Source of the DNA: Bdellovibrionota bacterium
GTDB lineage: Bacteria > Bdellovibrionota > UBA1018 > CAUJDS01
Length of the DNA stretch: 53,668 nt
Reading direction: 5' to 3'
Assembly (NCBI GenBank): GCA_963169695.1
Contig: CAUJDS010000048.1
Span: forward strand, 1 to 53,668
Made by a program: the position numbers and the translations under genes. Below, piece by piece: positions 7,945-16,079 of the stretch (positions are counted from its first letter, which is position 1; each line of letters begins with the position of its first letter). The notes under the pieces were generated by a model. It saw nothing but the letters and a program-made list of their open reading frames with translations, ran no database searches and had not been told where the DNA came from.

Positions 7945-8483
7945 TCGTTTGGAGAGGATCCTTAGTTCCGTTTGGAGAAGCTGAGACGACTTGCGAACTA
8001 AGCGTGCAGGCTGAATTGATCGGTCAGGTCCTCCATGTGACGTTTGACTTAAAGGACCCTGAGCAAAAGATCTCACTGGATGTTAAGAAAAAAGCATTTG
8101 GCCGACGAGATCAACTCTGGAAGACGACATGCTTTGAGTTCTTTCTGGCAATGAAAAAAACAAAAGCCTATTGGGAGTTTCACTTAGCACCCACGGGCGA
8201 TTGGAATGTTTATTTCTTGGAAGACTATCGCACCAACCTCAAGGAAGAAAAGCGCATCGTCAGTCGCTTTCCTTGTGTCTTTGATCGATCCAAAAACGGA
8301 TTGATCGTCAAAATGCAGATCGAAGGCAATCGATTGGGAATCCAAGATTGGTCGGAGGCTTTGGCGATGGCTTCTGTTGTTTTGAAAGATCGGTCAGGTC
8401 AATGTACGTACTGGGCACCAGAGCATCCCAAGGACAAAGCCGATTTTCATGATCGCAAGCACTACGCTGCCCTTAAAAAATGA
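7908..8483 (+). CDS. DOMON-like domain protein
   Basis: A protein of about 190 residues with the pattern of bacterial DOMON-like proteins: RRDQLWKTTCFEFFL, YWEFHLAPTGDWNVYFLEDYR, ALAMASVVLKDRSGQ, YWAPEHPKDKADFHDRKHYA. DOMON folds are beta-sandwiches that bind heme or sugars; these stand-alone members have no proven function. I favour the TTG at 7908, which has GGAGG at 7896-7900 and lies inside the end of the flavoprotein gene. A GTG at 7875 extends the frame by 11 codons but has no ribosome site. No signal peptide is evident, so it should be cytoplasmic even though its neighbour appears exported. Confidence 0.75.
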   Translation: MDTKSGSAPSGVVVWRGSLVPFGEAETTCELSVQAELIGQVLHVTFDLKDPEQKISLDVKKKAFGRRDQLWKTTCFEFFLAMKKTKAYWEFHLAPTGDWNVYFLEDYRTNLKEEKRIVSRFPCVFDRSKNGLIVKMQIEGNRLGIQDWSEALAMASVVLKDRSGQCTYWAPEHPKDKADFHDRKHYAALKK

Positions 8484-8487
8484 GATC

Positions 8488-8519
8488 GGGGCTTCCGAGA
8501 GAATCAACCCTCGAGCCCC
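8488..8519. terminator. Hairpin between convergent genes, possible terminator
   Basis: GGGGCT (8488-8493) and CGAG (8496-8499) pair with CTCG (8510-8513) and AGCCCC (8514-8519), leaving a two-base bulge. It sits just after the stop of the DOMON-like gene and before the stop of the convergent exported protein gene. No clear U-run follows, so termination is only suggested. Confidence 0.4.
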
Positions 8520-8572
8520 TACCCCATTGAAATTTGGCCATCCTTGGCGAAGAAGTTTGTACTGTCGATAGC

Positions 8573-9055
8573 TTATTGAACTTGTGCTGTTTGGCCCTGA
8601 ATTGCGCGATCTGCCATTTCAACCATAACGGCAGGCAATGCAATCGGATTAGCTCGTTGATTTAGTAGTTCAAGTTCTACTAGGACATCGGCTTCCGCAT
8701 CTTTTTCTTTGATCAGTTGAACAGTATATCTATTTTGTCCAAGTGCCCTTATCGAGTTTGGGTCAGCTTGGAATGTTGCGAGTTGTAAACCGTGCTTCGC
8801 ATCTATTTTTTTATTGAGGTATCGCCAAGCTAAGTGCAAGACGATTACTGCCTGTTTGGTATCCTTGTTCGTTGCCAAATTTGCTATCAGTTTCTCCGTG
8901 ATAAAAGCGCGATTATAACCAATGGCTACTCCGCCAATTTTCACCTCTCGTACTTTTGCATTAGCAATAAATTGCTCTTCCGCGCGTGCCATCCCCGGTG
9001 CGAGAAGTAGGATCGCTGCTGCTAAAATTCCTAAGTAAGTTTTTTTTGTATTCAA
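8573..9055 (-). CDS. Small exported protein of unknown function
   Basis: A 160-residue protein with a clear signal peptide: MNTKKTYLGILAAAILLLAP followed by GMARA, so cleavage is expected after ARA near residue 25. The mature part (about 135 residues) is predicted alpha/beta with no cysteines and no motif I know; it contains VKIGGVAIGYNRAFITEKLI and DAEADVLVELELLNQRANP. It may be a periplasmic or outer-surface protein. It stands alone, preceded by a 249-base non-coding stretch. A GGGGGAC ribosome site lies upstream of the ATG. Confidence 0.7.
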   Translation of the reverse strand: MNTKKTYLGILAAAILLLAPGMARAEEQFIANAKVREVKIGGVAIGYNRAFITEKLIANLATNKDTKQAVIVLHLAWRYLNKKIDAKHGLQLATFQADPNSIRALGQNRYTVQLIKEKDAEADVLVELELLNQRANPIALPAVMVEMADRAIQGQTAQVQ

Positions 9056-9238
9056 AATAAAGTCCCCCTTTGAGACGATTGTTTAACCCCGAATTTGTCG
9101 AACGAAACATACCTTTCAAGACGGATGCCAAGTTGTAAAAATCCAAGAGTTACGGCAAAGAAATGGACAAGTGCGTTATTTTTCAACAGTTTTGAAGTAT
9201 AAATACTGTTTGGGTGCTAGTCAGTGTGAGAGCCTTAG

Positions 9239-9292
9239 ACAGGGGAGCTTTGACCTCTATATAATAGAGGGAATTAGCTCCGTATCCCCTGT
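9239..9292. repeat. Long imperfect hairpin downstream of the protease gene
   Basis: ACAGGGG (9239-9245) pairs with CCCCTGT (9286-9292), AGCT (9246-9249) with AGCT (9276-9279), and CCTCTAT (9254-9260) with ATAGAGG (9264-9270) around an ATA loop. It starts 13 bases past the protease stop on the reverse strand. No U-run follows it, so it may be an mRNA 3'-end protector, a weak terminator or a small RNA. The rest of the non-coding stretch 9056-9304 shows no gene. Confidence 0.5.
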
Positions 9293-9304
9293 GTCGGCGG
9301 CGAC

Positions 9305-11152
9305 CTAGGGGCTCGATTGAAGTCGCGCCTTGACCAACTCGACCGCTTTGCCCGCGTTGAATTTTCCGTATCCCATTCCGAGTGAATGGCCTGATTTGTA
9401 ATCGTAGACTCCGAGTGGCCAATTCCACATAGGATCTTTTCGGGTGTCTTCGAAAGCGTCCGAAGTCAGTTTTAGAATTTCTATTGCTTGGTCAAACGTG
9501 AGGTCAGGATCGACGGAACGCATCAGCGCGAGGATGCCACTCAATATGGGCGCTGCTGCTGAAGTTCCTCCAAAGCGATTCGTGTACGAGCCCGGATCCA
9601 TTCCACCGCTGCCATTGGTATTACTGTCTGCAGCCAGTATCGGACGACCTGGTAGTTTTTTTCTGGGATTGCCTGGTTCAAAGTTGCTAGATGGGGTTAC
9701 TCCCCTTAGTTGCCAACCCCAACTGCTGTAAGCCGCGCGCTCAAGTAAACTGGTGCTGGCACCAACGGCAAGCGCAAAGGGATGCGACGCCATTCCGTTG
9801 AGGACAGGGCCATTGTTATCAATCCATTCCTTCCAATGAGCTGGCAAATTAATCTCTGTGCCTAGAAGTTGGATTGGGGCATTGGAGTTTCCGGCGGCGA
9901 TAACAACAAAACATCCTTTGCCCCGTGGCCCTCCCTGAGTTGCAATATACTGAAGTGTGTCGGCTAGGAGTTTAGAAATGGGGACATAAACAGGCGGAGG
10001 ACCCCAACTGATATTGATGACGTCAGCGCGCTTGGCCGTCTCCAAAAGAATACCAGCAAGTTTGGCGTCCGCGTTGTTCATGTTGATTCGGATAGGCCAG
10101 TAGTTTGCTTCCGGGGCAACACCGACCATTCCTTTTTTGTTCTCTGCTCCAATGGCGATGCTAGCAACTGGAGTATGGTGATAATCCTTGTCAGTTGCAG
10201 TGTCGGGAAGTTGTCCAGCGGCCGTATCCCAGAAAGGAAGAACACTACGCATAGAAGTCGGTTGCAGGTCAGGGTGAGTGAGATCTGGAAAATCGTCAAG
10301 GACCGCTACCGTTGCACCCTTTCCCTTGGTCGTGGCCCAGGCTTGTCTGACATTGATGTCGGCGCCTTTTTTGAGTTCCACACCATCCACGGGTGCATCG
10401 AGGTACCATTGTTGCGAGAATGAAGAATCTTCGATAGGTGGCAAGCCGCGCTTTTCCCAGCGGTTGATCATCAGTGGTTCGGTGTATTCGAGGATCCCAG
10501 GATTTTGAATTAAAATTCGGTCCGCCAATCGTACGGGATTGGCACCTGACTCAGTCGTAACCTTGGCCACAAAAGTCTGACCCAAACTAGGAAAAGCTTG
10601 AGAGATCTCTAGCTTGTAAGTACGAAAGAGCTGATCGATTTTTTTCTGATCCACACCATTGCGAAATTTCAGAGTGACATGGTCCGTGACGTAGTAGCGG
10701 GTATCGGGAATTCCAGCGGCACCATAAGCGTGATGGGCAATGATCCCAGACGCCCGAGCCGTAGCCATGGCTTGGTCACGTTGGTTGGGATCTACTTCGA
10801 CCTTCCAAGTCTCGCCATCTAAGGCTTCAACTCGAGAGATACCGGCAACGTTGAGCAGATTTTGTCTTTGTTCTGGAGTTGGATGCGAAATGCTGAAGCG
10901 ATCAGCGGCTTTTTTTAGTGGGATTCCCTCACTTCCACGACGGAGGAGGTAGTCCGCGTCTCGAGGGGCCGAGCCAAGTCTTGTGCCAGGCGCAAATATT
11001 TTTGCACAACCATGGTTCGGTGAACCACCTCCCGTAGAACCTGGGACAATGGTTGCTTGAGCAGCGAACGAAGAAAGCAATCCTGCCGCAGCGACAAACG
11101 CATGGGCTAGACGCGCAACGTCAGCATATTTTTTTCTTCTATTCTTTTGCAT
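9305..11152 (-). CDS. Secreted subtilisin-like (S8) serine protease
   Basis: A 615-residue extracytoplasmic peptidase. A signal peptide (hydrophobic part about 15-32, ending AAQA) and a propeptide-like region to about residue 240 precede the catalytic domain. Triad: Asp286 in VAVLDDFPDLTHPDL (the usual D-T-G is D-D-F), His325 in HHTPVASIAIG (usually HGTHVAG), Ser531 in GGTSAAAPILSGI; the oxyanion Asn is N422 in VIAAGNSN. All catalytic residues are present, but the sequence around Asp and His is atypical. A Cys near 414 and another near 49 could form a disulfide. The gene is divergent from a membrane protein gene and followed by the long hairpin at 9239-9292. In a predatory lineage such proteases could attack prey protein, but that is speculation. 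Confidence 0.92.
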   Translation of the reverse strand: MQKNRRKKYADVARLAHAFVAAAGLLSSFAAQATIVPGSTGGGSPNHGCAKIFAPGTRLGSAPRDADYLLRRGSEGIPLKKAADRFSISHPTPEQRQNLLNVAGISRVEALDGETWKVEVDPNQRDQAMATARASGIIAHHAYGAAGIPDTRYYVTDHVTLKFRNGVDQKKIDQLFRTYKLEISQAFPSLGQTFVAKVTTESGANPVRLADRILIQNPGILEYTEPLMINRWEKRGLPPIEDSSFSQQWYLDAPVDGVELKKGADINVRQAWATTKGKGATVAVLDDFPDLTHPDLQPTSMRSVLPFWDTAAGQLPDTATDKDYHHTPVASIAIGAENKKGMVGVAPEANYWPIRINMNNADAKLAGILLETAKRADVINISWGPPPVYVPISKLLADTLQYIATQGGPRGKGCFVVIAAGNSNAPIQLLGTEINLPAHWKEWIDNNGPVLNGMASHPFALAVGASTSLLERAAYSSWGWQLRGVTPSSNFEPGNPRKKLPGRPILAADSNTNGSGGMDPGSYTNRFGGTSAAAPILSGILALMRSVDPDLTFDQAIEILKLTSDAFEDTRKDPMWNWPLGVYDYKSGHSLGMGYGKFNAGKAVELVKARLQSSP

Positions 11153-11165
11153 CCCCTATCCCCTC

Positions 11166-11194
11166 TTCAAACCCACGGATCGATATGCTAATCT
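11166..11194 (+). promoter_or_regulatory. Promoter giving a probably leaderless mRNA
   Basis: TTCAAA (11166-11171), a 17-base spacer and TAATCT (11189-11194) form a plausible housekeeping promoter. The ATG of the next gene is at 11203, only eight bases past the -10 box. Transcription would start at or next to the ATG, and no Shine-Dalgarno sequence is visible. Confidence 0.5.
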
Positions 11195-11202
11195 CGTAAC
11201 CT

Positions 11203-11688
11203 ATGGAAGTGAATCTTGTCGAGATTTGGTTGCGTCGGGACAAAAAGCGCTGGCTTGCTGGGGCTTTAGGTGGATTGTTTGCGGGGATTGCCTCGCTTGC
11301 CTTTGCCATGGGACTTTGTCTAATGGCGGGCTCAGATGTCTGGATGCCGATTAAGGCTGCGGCGCTTCCTATCCTTGGAGGTCCGGCATTGAATTGGGGA
11401 CTGCATTGGGATGCAATCCTAACAGGCTTTGCTCTCTACGAATTTATTGCCATGTTCTTGGGAGTTATTTACGCACACTTTACGGGTACCAATCACCTCG
11501 GTGCTTTGCTTGGAGTGGGATTTAGTTTTGGTTGTTTTAGTTGGATCTTTATTGGGAATTTATTTTCTGCTTCATTTCGTGATGTGCATGTTGCTGACCT
11601 TCATAAGGGCGGAACGTTCTTTGTGTGCATTGTCTTCGGAATCGCGCTTTGCTCGGTGGCGTTTTTTGATAAGGCCGTTCGTCGTTAA
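11203..11688 (+). CDS. Four-helix integral membrane protein of unknown function
   Basis: A 161-residue protein with hydrophobic segments at about 19-42, 71-92, 98-118 and 136-153. The N-terminus is basic (RRDKKR), so it probably stays inside. A conserved-looking short motif is YAHFTGTNHLGALLG between helices 2 and 3. I do not recognise the family. No ribosome site precedes the ATG; the promoter placement suggests a leaderless message. The stop is only three bases from the stop of the convergent coiled-coil gene. Confidence 0.65.
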   Translation: MEVNLVEIWLRRDKKRWLAGALGGLFAGIASLAFAMGLCLMAGSDVWMPIKAAALPILGGPALNWGLHWDAILTGFALYEFIAMFLGVIYAHFTGTNHLGALLGVGFSFGCFSWIFIGNLFSASFRDVHVADLHKGGTFFVCIVFGIALCSVAFFDKAVRR

Positions 11689-11691
11689 GCT

Positions 11692-12114
11692 CTATTCGCT
11701 ATTGCCGCGAAGGTCGTCTTCGGCCTTTTGGAAATTTTCGTGAAGTGTCGCAATCCGTTCTTCTTGCTTTTTGCGATAGTCGTCGATGCGCTTGGATTCT
11801 CTTGATTGCATCTGGGTGAATTCTTTTTCTTGATTGTCTCGTTCCTTTTTTAAGGCCGCTTCGTGATTTTTCTGCATGGCGGAAAGTTCTTCGTCGTAGG
11901 TCTTGCTTCTTCGTGAGAGTTCAACCCGGTAAGCGTCGTCTAACTCCTTGAGCTGTTGATCTTGTTGGGTGCTGAGTTTCTCGACGCCGTCTTTATGATC
12001 TTCTTCAATCCGTTGAGTTTCTTTTTCCTGCTGAGTGCGCCTCTGCTGGATGTACTCCTGCATTCTGCGTGACTCATCATAAGCTTGGTTGATTTGATTC
12101 GATCGCGTGCTCAT
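11692..12114 (-). CDS. Highly charged coiled-coil protein
   Basis: About 140 residues when started at the ATG at 12114; a TTG three codons upstream is less likely because AGAGG sits too close to it. Nearly the whole protein is a charged helix with heptad-like spacing (YIQQRRTQQEKETQRIEEDH, LDDAYRVELSRRSKTYDEEL, KNHEAALKKERDNQEKEF), with no signal peptide or membrane segment. Such proteins act as spacers or scaffolds; the role is unknown. A TACAAT -10 box with a weak -35 lies in the 62-base gap to rfaE2, so it may have its own promoter. Confidence 0.65.
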   Translation of the reverse strand: MSTRSNQINQAYDESRRMQEYIQQRRTQQEKETQRIEEDHKDGVEKLSTQQDQQLKELDDAYRVELSRRSKTYDEELSAMQKNHEAALKKERDNQEKEFTQMQSRESKRIDDYRKKQEERIATLHENFQKAEDDLRGNSE

Positions 12115-12176
12115 CGGGAGCAAAACCTCTCCCTCTATTGTACGATAAGGTCGAGGGGGCTTCGACTAGGAATTAT

Positions 12177-12659
12177 CTACCTACTCTCTTGCGCGCGCTC
12201 TATCACAGACGTGGTACTTCGCCCCTTAAGCAATCGAAGCGAGCGGACTTTACCGCCCCAGCTCTTTACATCCTCAGCGCCGACAATAGACGAAGGCTTC
12301 CAGTCGCCACCTTTTACGAGCACGTCGGGCTTAAGAAGTCGAATGAGTTGTAGGGGCGTTTCTCCAGAAAAAGACGTCACAAACCGCACGCATTCGAGAG
12401 CTGCCATGACTTCCATTCGATCAGAGAGTGGATTGATGGGACGCGATGGACCCTTCAGACGCTTAATAGATGCATCGGTATTGAGCGCAACGATGAGGAC
12501 GTCGCCAAGTCGTTGAGCCTTTTGGAGGTACTGAACATGGCCGCGGTGAAGGATGTCGAAGCACCCATTCGTAAAAACAATTTTCTTTCCCCTCGCACGA
12601 AGGCGTTGAATGATTTTGGCAAGAGACTTTGCAGTATAGGATTTCTTGTGCGGTATCAT
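12177..12659 (-). CDS. rfaE2: D-glycero-beta-D-manno-heptose 1-phosphate adenylyltransferase
   Basis: Transfers AMP to heptose 1-phosphate to make ADP-heptose for the LPS inner core, in the cytoplasm. The 160-residue protein matches the C-terminal half of Hld[21 protein letters not shown] carries the HxGH nucleotide motif, [18 protein letters not shown] follows, then VKGGDW and [13 protein letters not shown]. The kinase half (RfaE1) is not fused here and must lie elsewhere. It overlaps the RDD-protein gene by four bases (ATGA). Heptosyltransferase and glycosyltransferase genes near 40-43 kb would use its product. Confidence 0.93.
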   Translation of the reverse strand: MIPHKKSYTAKSLAKIIQRLRARGKKIVFTNGCFDILHRGHVQYLQKAQRLGDVLIVALNTDASIKRLKGPSRPINPLSDRMEVMAALECVRFVTSFSGETPLQLIRLLKPDVLVKGGDWKPSSIVGAEDVKSWGGKVRSLRLLKGRSTTSVIERAQESR

Positions 12660-13351
12660 GACTCGAACAAATTCTCGGGTTGAACTTCAGTAAGCAAATC
12701 GTGCCAGCAGCGATGGTTGCGATCAAACAAGGCCCAAAGAATACCCAGTCCCACAAAACCCAAACTGAAAATAAAAAAGAAAGCCCTTAAGAAAAGTGCT
12801 GCCGGACTTCCCACAAGTCCGAGGCCAAAGATGCGCTTTCCTATGGATGTGCCAAACGCAATCTCTTGAGCCAAGATAACAGCCCAATTGAAGACAAGTA
12901 GAAAAGCGCCAGCAAAGAGCACAAATTCTCGAAAAAATGAAAAGCGCAAGGGTGCCTTCAAATAATAGAGCGCCAACAGAAAGAAAAATCCGCAAAGGGA
13001 AAGGTTGATCAAGGAATCAAGCGTGTAAGCGGCAAGACGCCTTAGGGGAGAAACATTTAGGACTTCTATTTCCAAGGGCGGCGGATGTGGAATGGGTTTG
13101 GGAGCGACTGTTGCCATGCGTGCAGGTGCCGCCGGTCGATTGGTAGGGAGTAGAAACTGCGGTGCACCAGCTGCTTCGGCACCCGTACCTTGCCTACGAT
13201 AGGGAGCAGGCTCAGATGCGGGGAAGAAACCCAGTCCCTTGGAGAGCGCGCGAAACTCCAGCGAGTCCTTTTTTGCCTTCTCTTTTTCGTTACTGGGCAA
13301 ACGTGAAAGAGCTGCTTTGATTCGATCGCGATCTTTGTCTAGGGTTGCCAT
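12656..13351 (-). CDS. RDD-family membrane protein
   Basis: A 231-residue protein with a charged, then Pro/Ala-rich N-terminal third (about 1-105) that is probably cytoplasmic. The RDD domain follows: [20 protein letters not shown], hydrophobic helices to about 160, [15 protein letters not shown], and a final helix pair ending in [17 protein letters not shown] proteins are poorly understood; some act in ion exchange. It lies between rsmE (14 bases upstream) and rfaE2 (four-base overlap), so it is probably in one operon with them. The long N-terminal extension is unusual for a small RDD protein. Confidence 0.85.
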   Translation of the reverse strand: MATLDKDRDRIKAALSRLPSNEKEKAKKDSLEFRALSKGLGFFPASEPAPYRRQGTGAEAAGAPQFLLPTNRPAAPARMATVAPKPIPHPPPLEIEVLNVSPLRRLAAYTLDSLINLSLCGFFFLLALYYLKAPLRFSFFREFVLFAGAFLLVFNWAVILAQEIAFGTSIGKRIFGLGLVGSPAALFLRAFFFIFSLGFVGLGILWALFDRNHRCWHDLLTEVQPENLFES

Positions 13352-13365
13352 TTTTTAACGCTACT

Positions 13366-14154
13366 CTAAATTCTCTCTAATTTGGATCTAAAAAACCCAG
13401 CTACTAGGCTTAAGCCAGCTAGAGAAGCCGTCTCAGCGCGCATAACGATGGGACCCAGGGATACGCGTTGCAAAGGGAGAATGCTCAATTTTGGAATAAG
13501 CGACGCTTCTGAAGGTGACCAACCCCCTTCCGGACCAACCAAAAGGCGGATTTCTTTTGGGACAGACGACAATTGGGAAAGGTATTCATAAAGGGTTGGA
13601 GCTTCTCCGGATTGTGATTGAGATTCATCGCACCAGATACGGATTTTACCTTGAGGGTCGGATGGATTTGCCAACGCCTCTTCGAGAGGGAGCGGTGCAG
13701 CTATTTCAAGCCTTGTAAGTCTGCCACACTGTTTCAAGCTCTGATCAGCAATGCGGTGGAGTCGGTCCAAGAAATTGCTTGCAGACGGGTCTTTGACACG
13801 AACAATCGTTCTTTCAGAAAGCACTGGAGCGAGTTGAGCGGTCCCTAGCTCAGTTGCCTTTTCTACCAACCACTCATACGCGCTACCTTTCAGTACGGCG
13901 GCTTCCAGTACGATGGGAAGCGTTTCAAGCTCGGATGAGGCCCTTGCGGTGGATTGGCCTTCACTCCAAGTTAGAAAGGCTTGTCCCTTCTTATAAGTCA
14001 GGACAGCAATGCAGGCTGAGCCCTTTCCATCGATCGCTTCAATTTGGCTTCCCTCTCGAAGTCGCAAAACATTACGAGCATGGTCAGACTCTTTTCGCGA
14101 AAGTTCCGTTTGGTTCTGAGGTGTGGGAAGCTTTTCTACTAAGAAACGTTTCAT
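13366..14154 (-). CDS. rsmE: 16S rRNA (uracil-1498-N3)-methyltransferase
   Basis: SPOUT-class enzyme that methylates U1498 of 16S rRNA. The 262-residue protein starts at ATG 14154 (MKRFLVEKLP), which matches the family start; the frame stays open another 84 codons upstream but that part has no family features. Marks: DHARNVLRLREGSQIEAIDG (PUA-like domain), KGSAYEWLVEKATELG, then the knot region LLVGPEGGWSPSEASLI and VSLGPIVMRAETASLAGLS. The ribosome site resembles ACAGG before the ATG. It is the first gene of the run rsmE / RDD / rfaE2 and is divergent from a lytic transglycosylase gene. Confidence 0.95.
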   Translation of the reverse strand: MKRFLVEKLPTPQNQTELSRKESDHARNVLRLREGSQIEAIDGKGSACIAVLTYKKGQAFLTWSEGQSTARASSELETLPIVLEAAVLKGSAYEWLVEKATELGTAQLAPVLSERTIVRVKDPSASNFLDRLHRIADQSLKQCGRLTRLEIAAPLPLEEALANPSDPQGKIRIWCDESQSQSGEAPTLYEYLSQLSSVPKEIRLLVGPEGGWSPSEASLIPKLSILPLQRVSLGPIVMRAETASLAGLSLVAGFFRSKLERI

Positions 14155-14178
14155 CCTGTCTCGCTCGTATATTATAAT
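14150..14178 (+). promoter_or_regulatory. Probable promoter of the lytic transglycosylase gene
   Basis: A perfect TATAAT (14173-14178) lies 39 bases before the ATG at 14218. The position 17 bases upstream holds TTCATC, a poor -35 box that overlaps the rsmE start. The -10 box is convincing; the -35 is weak. Confidence 0.45.
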
Positions 14179-14217
14179 TAAAACTTCTTCAGAAAGAATC
14201 AGGTGGGTAAATAACAG

Positions 14218-15447
14218 ATGACCAATCGCCTCGCTAGGATTAGCGCAATTTTCTCGCTTTGCTTTGCGCTTTTCTCTATTTCGGCCGCATTTGCGGGAGA
14301 GTCGGTCTCCATCCAAGGGTTGCTCGCCAAGCCTTATATTCGGAGGCACGTGGATTTTTGGATCAAGGTTTATACGCAGTACAGCGCTAGCCAGGGCGTC
14401 ATTCACGACGCCAAATATCCTGAGGTTGTCTATGAAATCTTAGATTTCGGAGAAGGTGGTAGCCGGAGCGAAAGCGTGAGGCTCTCCAAGGCGCGTTGGA
14501 AGGATGTGCTGCTGTCAGTCCATGCAAAGCAAAGGACGCCAGAGAAATTGACCCCCACTGAGCTTCATGTCTATCAGCTCTTCCAAGGAATAGAAGAGGA
14601 AGACAAGTTTCTTGCCGCCGCACAAAAAAAGAGGATTCGCTATCAATTGGGCCAGAAGGGGCCTTTTGAGAGAGCCCTTGCGCAATCAGGTCGATATTTG
14701 GTCTATATGGAAGGAATCTTTAGGGAGCACGGCGTTCCGGTCGAGTGGACCCGGATTCCTTTTGTTGAGAGTGGGTTTGACTACCGTGCGCGTTCCAAGG
14801 TTGGAGCCAGTGGAATATGGCAATTTATTCCTTCTACGGCTCACCTCTATATGAAGATGAATGCTGAGTTGGATGAGCGAAATGATCCTATTGCCGCAAC
14901 TCACGCCGCCGCTCGTCTTTTGCAAATGAATTTTGAATCGCTTGAAAGTTGGCCCCTCTCCGTTACGGCTTACAATCATGGCCGTAAAGGAATGATGCGA
15001 GCCACGAGAGAGGTGGGGAGCCGAGATCCTGAGCAGGTCTTGTCGAGGTATCGTTCTCAAAATTTTGGTTTCGCCAGCCGAAATTTTTTGATGGAGGTCC
15101 TTGCGGCCTTGGAGGTAGACCGTCATTCAGAGCGCTATTTTCCGGGACTTAAGCGCGAAAAGCCGATGAACTATTTTGACGTCATCTTGCGGGATTTTTT
15201 GCCTTTCTCTCAGCTCGCCAAGGCTTTGAAGTTGTCTCCTGCTCTCCTCAAGGACTTCAATCCGGCATTGACGTCTGCTGTTTACGAAGACAGGCTATGG
15301 ATTCCTGCGGGGTACCGTTTTCGGCTTCCTCAAAGCTCGGTTCGCGGTGGCGGTGTTCATAATCGAGATCAATTTTGGAGAATTTATGACAAAATGGATC
15401 AACGTTACAAGCGTTCACGCCAGATAACAGAGAAATATGATAGGTAG
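14218..15447 (+). CDS. MltD-like lytic murein transglycosylase
   Basis: Cleaves peptidoglycan glycan strands in the periplasm, forming 1,6-anhydro ends. The 409-residue protein has a signal peptide (MTNRLARISAIFSLCFALFS, cut after AFA). The SLT domain spans about 165-300: catalytic Glu184 in IPFVESGFDYRARSKVGASG, then IWQFIPSTA, DPIAATHAAARLL and SVTAYNHG. The C-terminal part (about 330-395) resembles a degenerate LysM-like wall-binding repeat (FSQLAKALKLSPALLKDFNP, LWIPAGYRFRLP). The leader has AGGTGG before the ATG. It is followed after five bases by udk, so the two are probably co-transcribed. Confidence 0.9.
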   Translation: MTNRLARISAIFSLCFALFSISAAFAGESVSIQGLLAKPYIRRHVDFWIKVYTQYSASQGVIHDAKYPEVVYEILDFGEGGSRSESVRLSKARWKDVLLSVHAKQRTPEKLTPTELHVYQLFQGIEEEDKFLAAAQKKRIRYQLGQKGPFERALAQSGRYLVYMEGIFREHGVPVEWTRIPFVESGFDYRARSKVGASGIWQFIPSTAHLYMKMNAELDERNDPIAATHAAARLLQMNFESLESWPLSVTAYNHGRKGMMRATREVGSRDPEQVLSRYRSQNFGFASRNFLMEVLAALEVDRHSERYFPGLKREKPMNYFDVILRDFLPFSQLAKALKLSPALLKDFNPALTSAVYEDRLWIPAGYRFRLPQSSVRGGGVHNRDQFWRIYDKMDQRYKRSRQITEKYDR

Positions 15448-15452
15448 TCAGC

Positions 15453-16079
15453 ATGTACCTCATTGGAGTCGCCGGCGGATCGGGATCAGGCAAAACAACC
15501 TTTGCGCATAAAATTATTGAAGAGGTTAAGGCATTTCCAGGGGTGAATCCCGCTGAAATAGCTATCCTTGAGCAAGACCATTATTACGTTCCTACCCTTC
15601 CGTCCCATTTGAGGAAGGACGGAGATGACAATTACGATCATCCCGAAGCCTTGGATTGGGCATTGATCCGAAGTCACTTTGCCAAGCTCAAAAAAGGTGG
15701 GTCTGTCGACGTACCTGTCTATGATTTCGGGACCAGCGCTCGAACCGACAGAACTTTTCGATTGGGTCCCGTTAAGGCACTTCTCGTGGAAGGCATCTTT
15801 GCTCTTTGGGATGAAGAGATTCGCCAACTTCTGGACCTTAAGATTTACCTGCATGTTGAGGCAGATATTCGATTTATTCGAAGGTTGCATCGCGACCTGC
15901 ACGAACGACACCGCAGTGTGGAGAGCATCATAGGTCAGTATTACAGCACGGTTCGGCCGATGCATCACGAATTTGTAGAGTCTACTCGTCAATACGCGAA
16001 TTGGATTGTTGGAGAAGAAAATGATGTTACTGCGGAAGTAGTAGCTGCGAGAGTCAAAGATGCAGTCTTGGGAAGATAA
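15453..16079 (+). CDS. udk: Uridine/cytidine kinase
   Basis: Phosphorylates uridine and cytidine with ATP or GTP in pyrimidine salvage. The 208-residue protein has a P-loop GGSGSGKTT at 8-16, the YYVPTLPSHL substrate region, DDNYDHPEALDW, the DVPVYDF strand, EGIFALWDEEIR, and RRLHRDLHERHRS followed by a conserved YYSTVRPMHHEFVEST segment. All are typical of Udk. AGGTAG precedes the ATG. Its 3' end overlaps the RNase J gene by 20 bases. De novo pyrimidine genes lie elsewhere in the window (pyrB, pyrC, carA). Confidence 0.92.
   Translation: MYLIGVAGGSGSGKTTFAHKIIEEVKAFPGVNPAEIAILEQDHYYVPTLPSHLRKDGDDNYDHPEALDWALIRSHFAKLKKGGSVDVPVYDFGTSARTDRTFRLGPVKALLVEGIFALWDEEIRQLLDLKIYLHVEADIRFIRRLHRDLHERHRSVESIIGQYYSTVRPMHHEFVESTRQYANWIVGEENDVTAEVVAARVKDAVLGR

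Noticed and set aside
9119-9135. TTGGCATCCGT shared by the reverse strand near 9.12 kb and the forward strand near 25.71 kb, both upstream of genes
   Set aside because: An 11-base match is expected many times by chance in 54 kb, and the flanks do not align as a promoter.
13366-14406. N-terminal extension of rsmE to 14406
   Set aside because: The 84 upstream codons overlap the start of the divergent transglycosylase gene and lack family features; ATG 14154 matches the family start.
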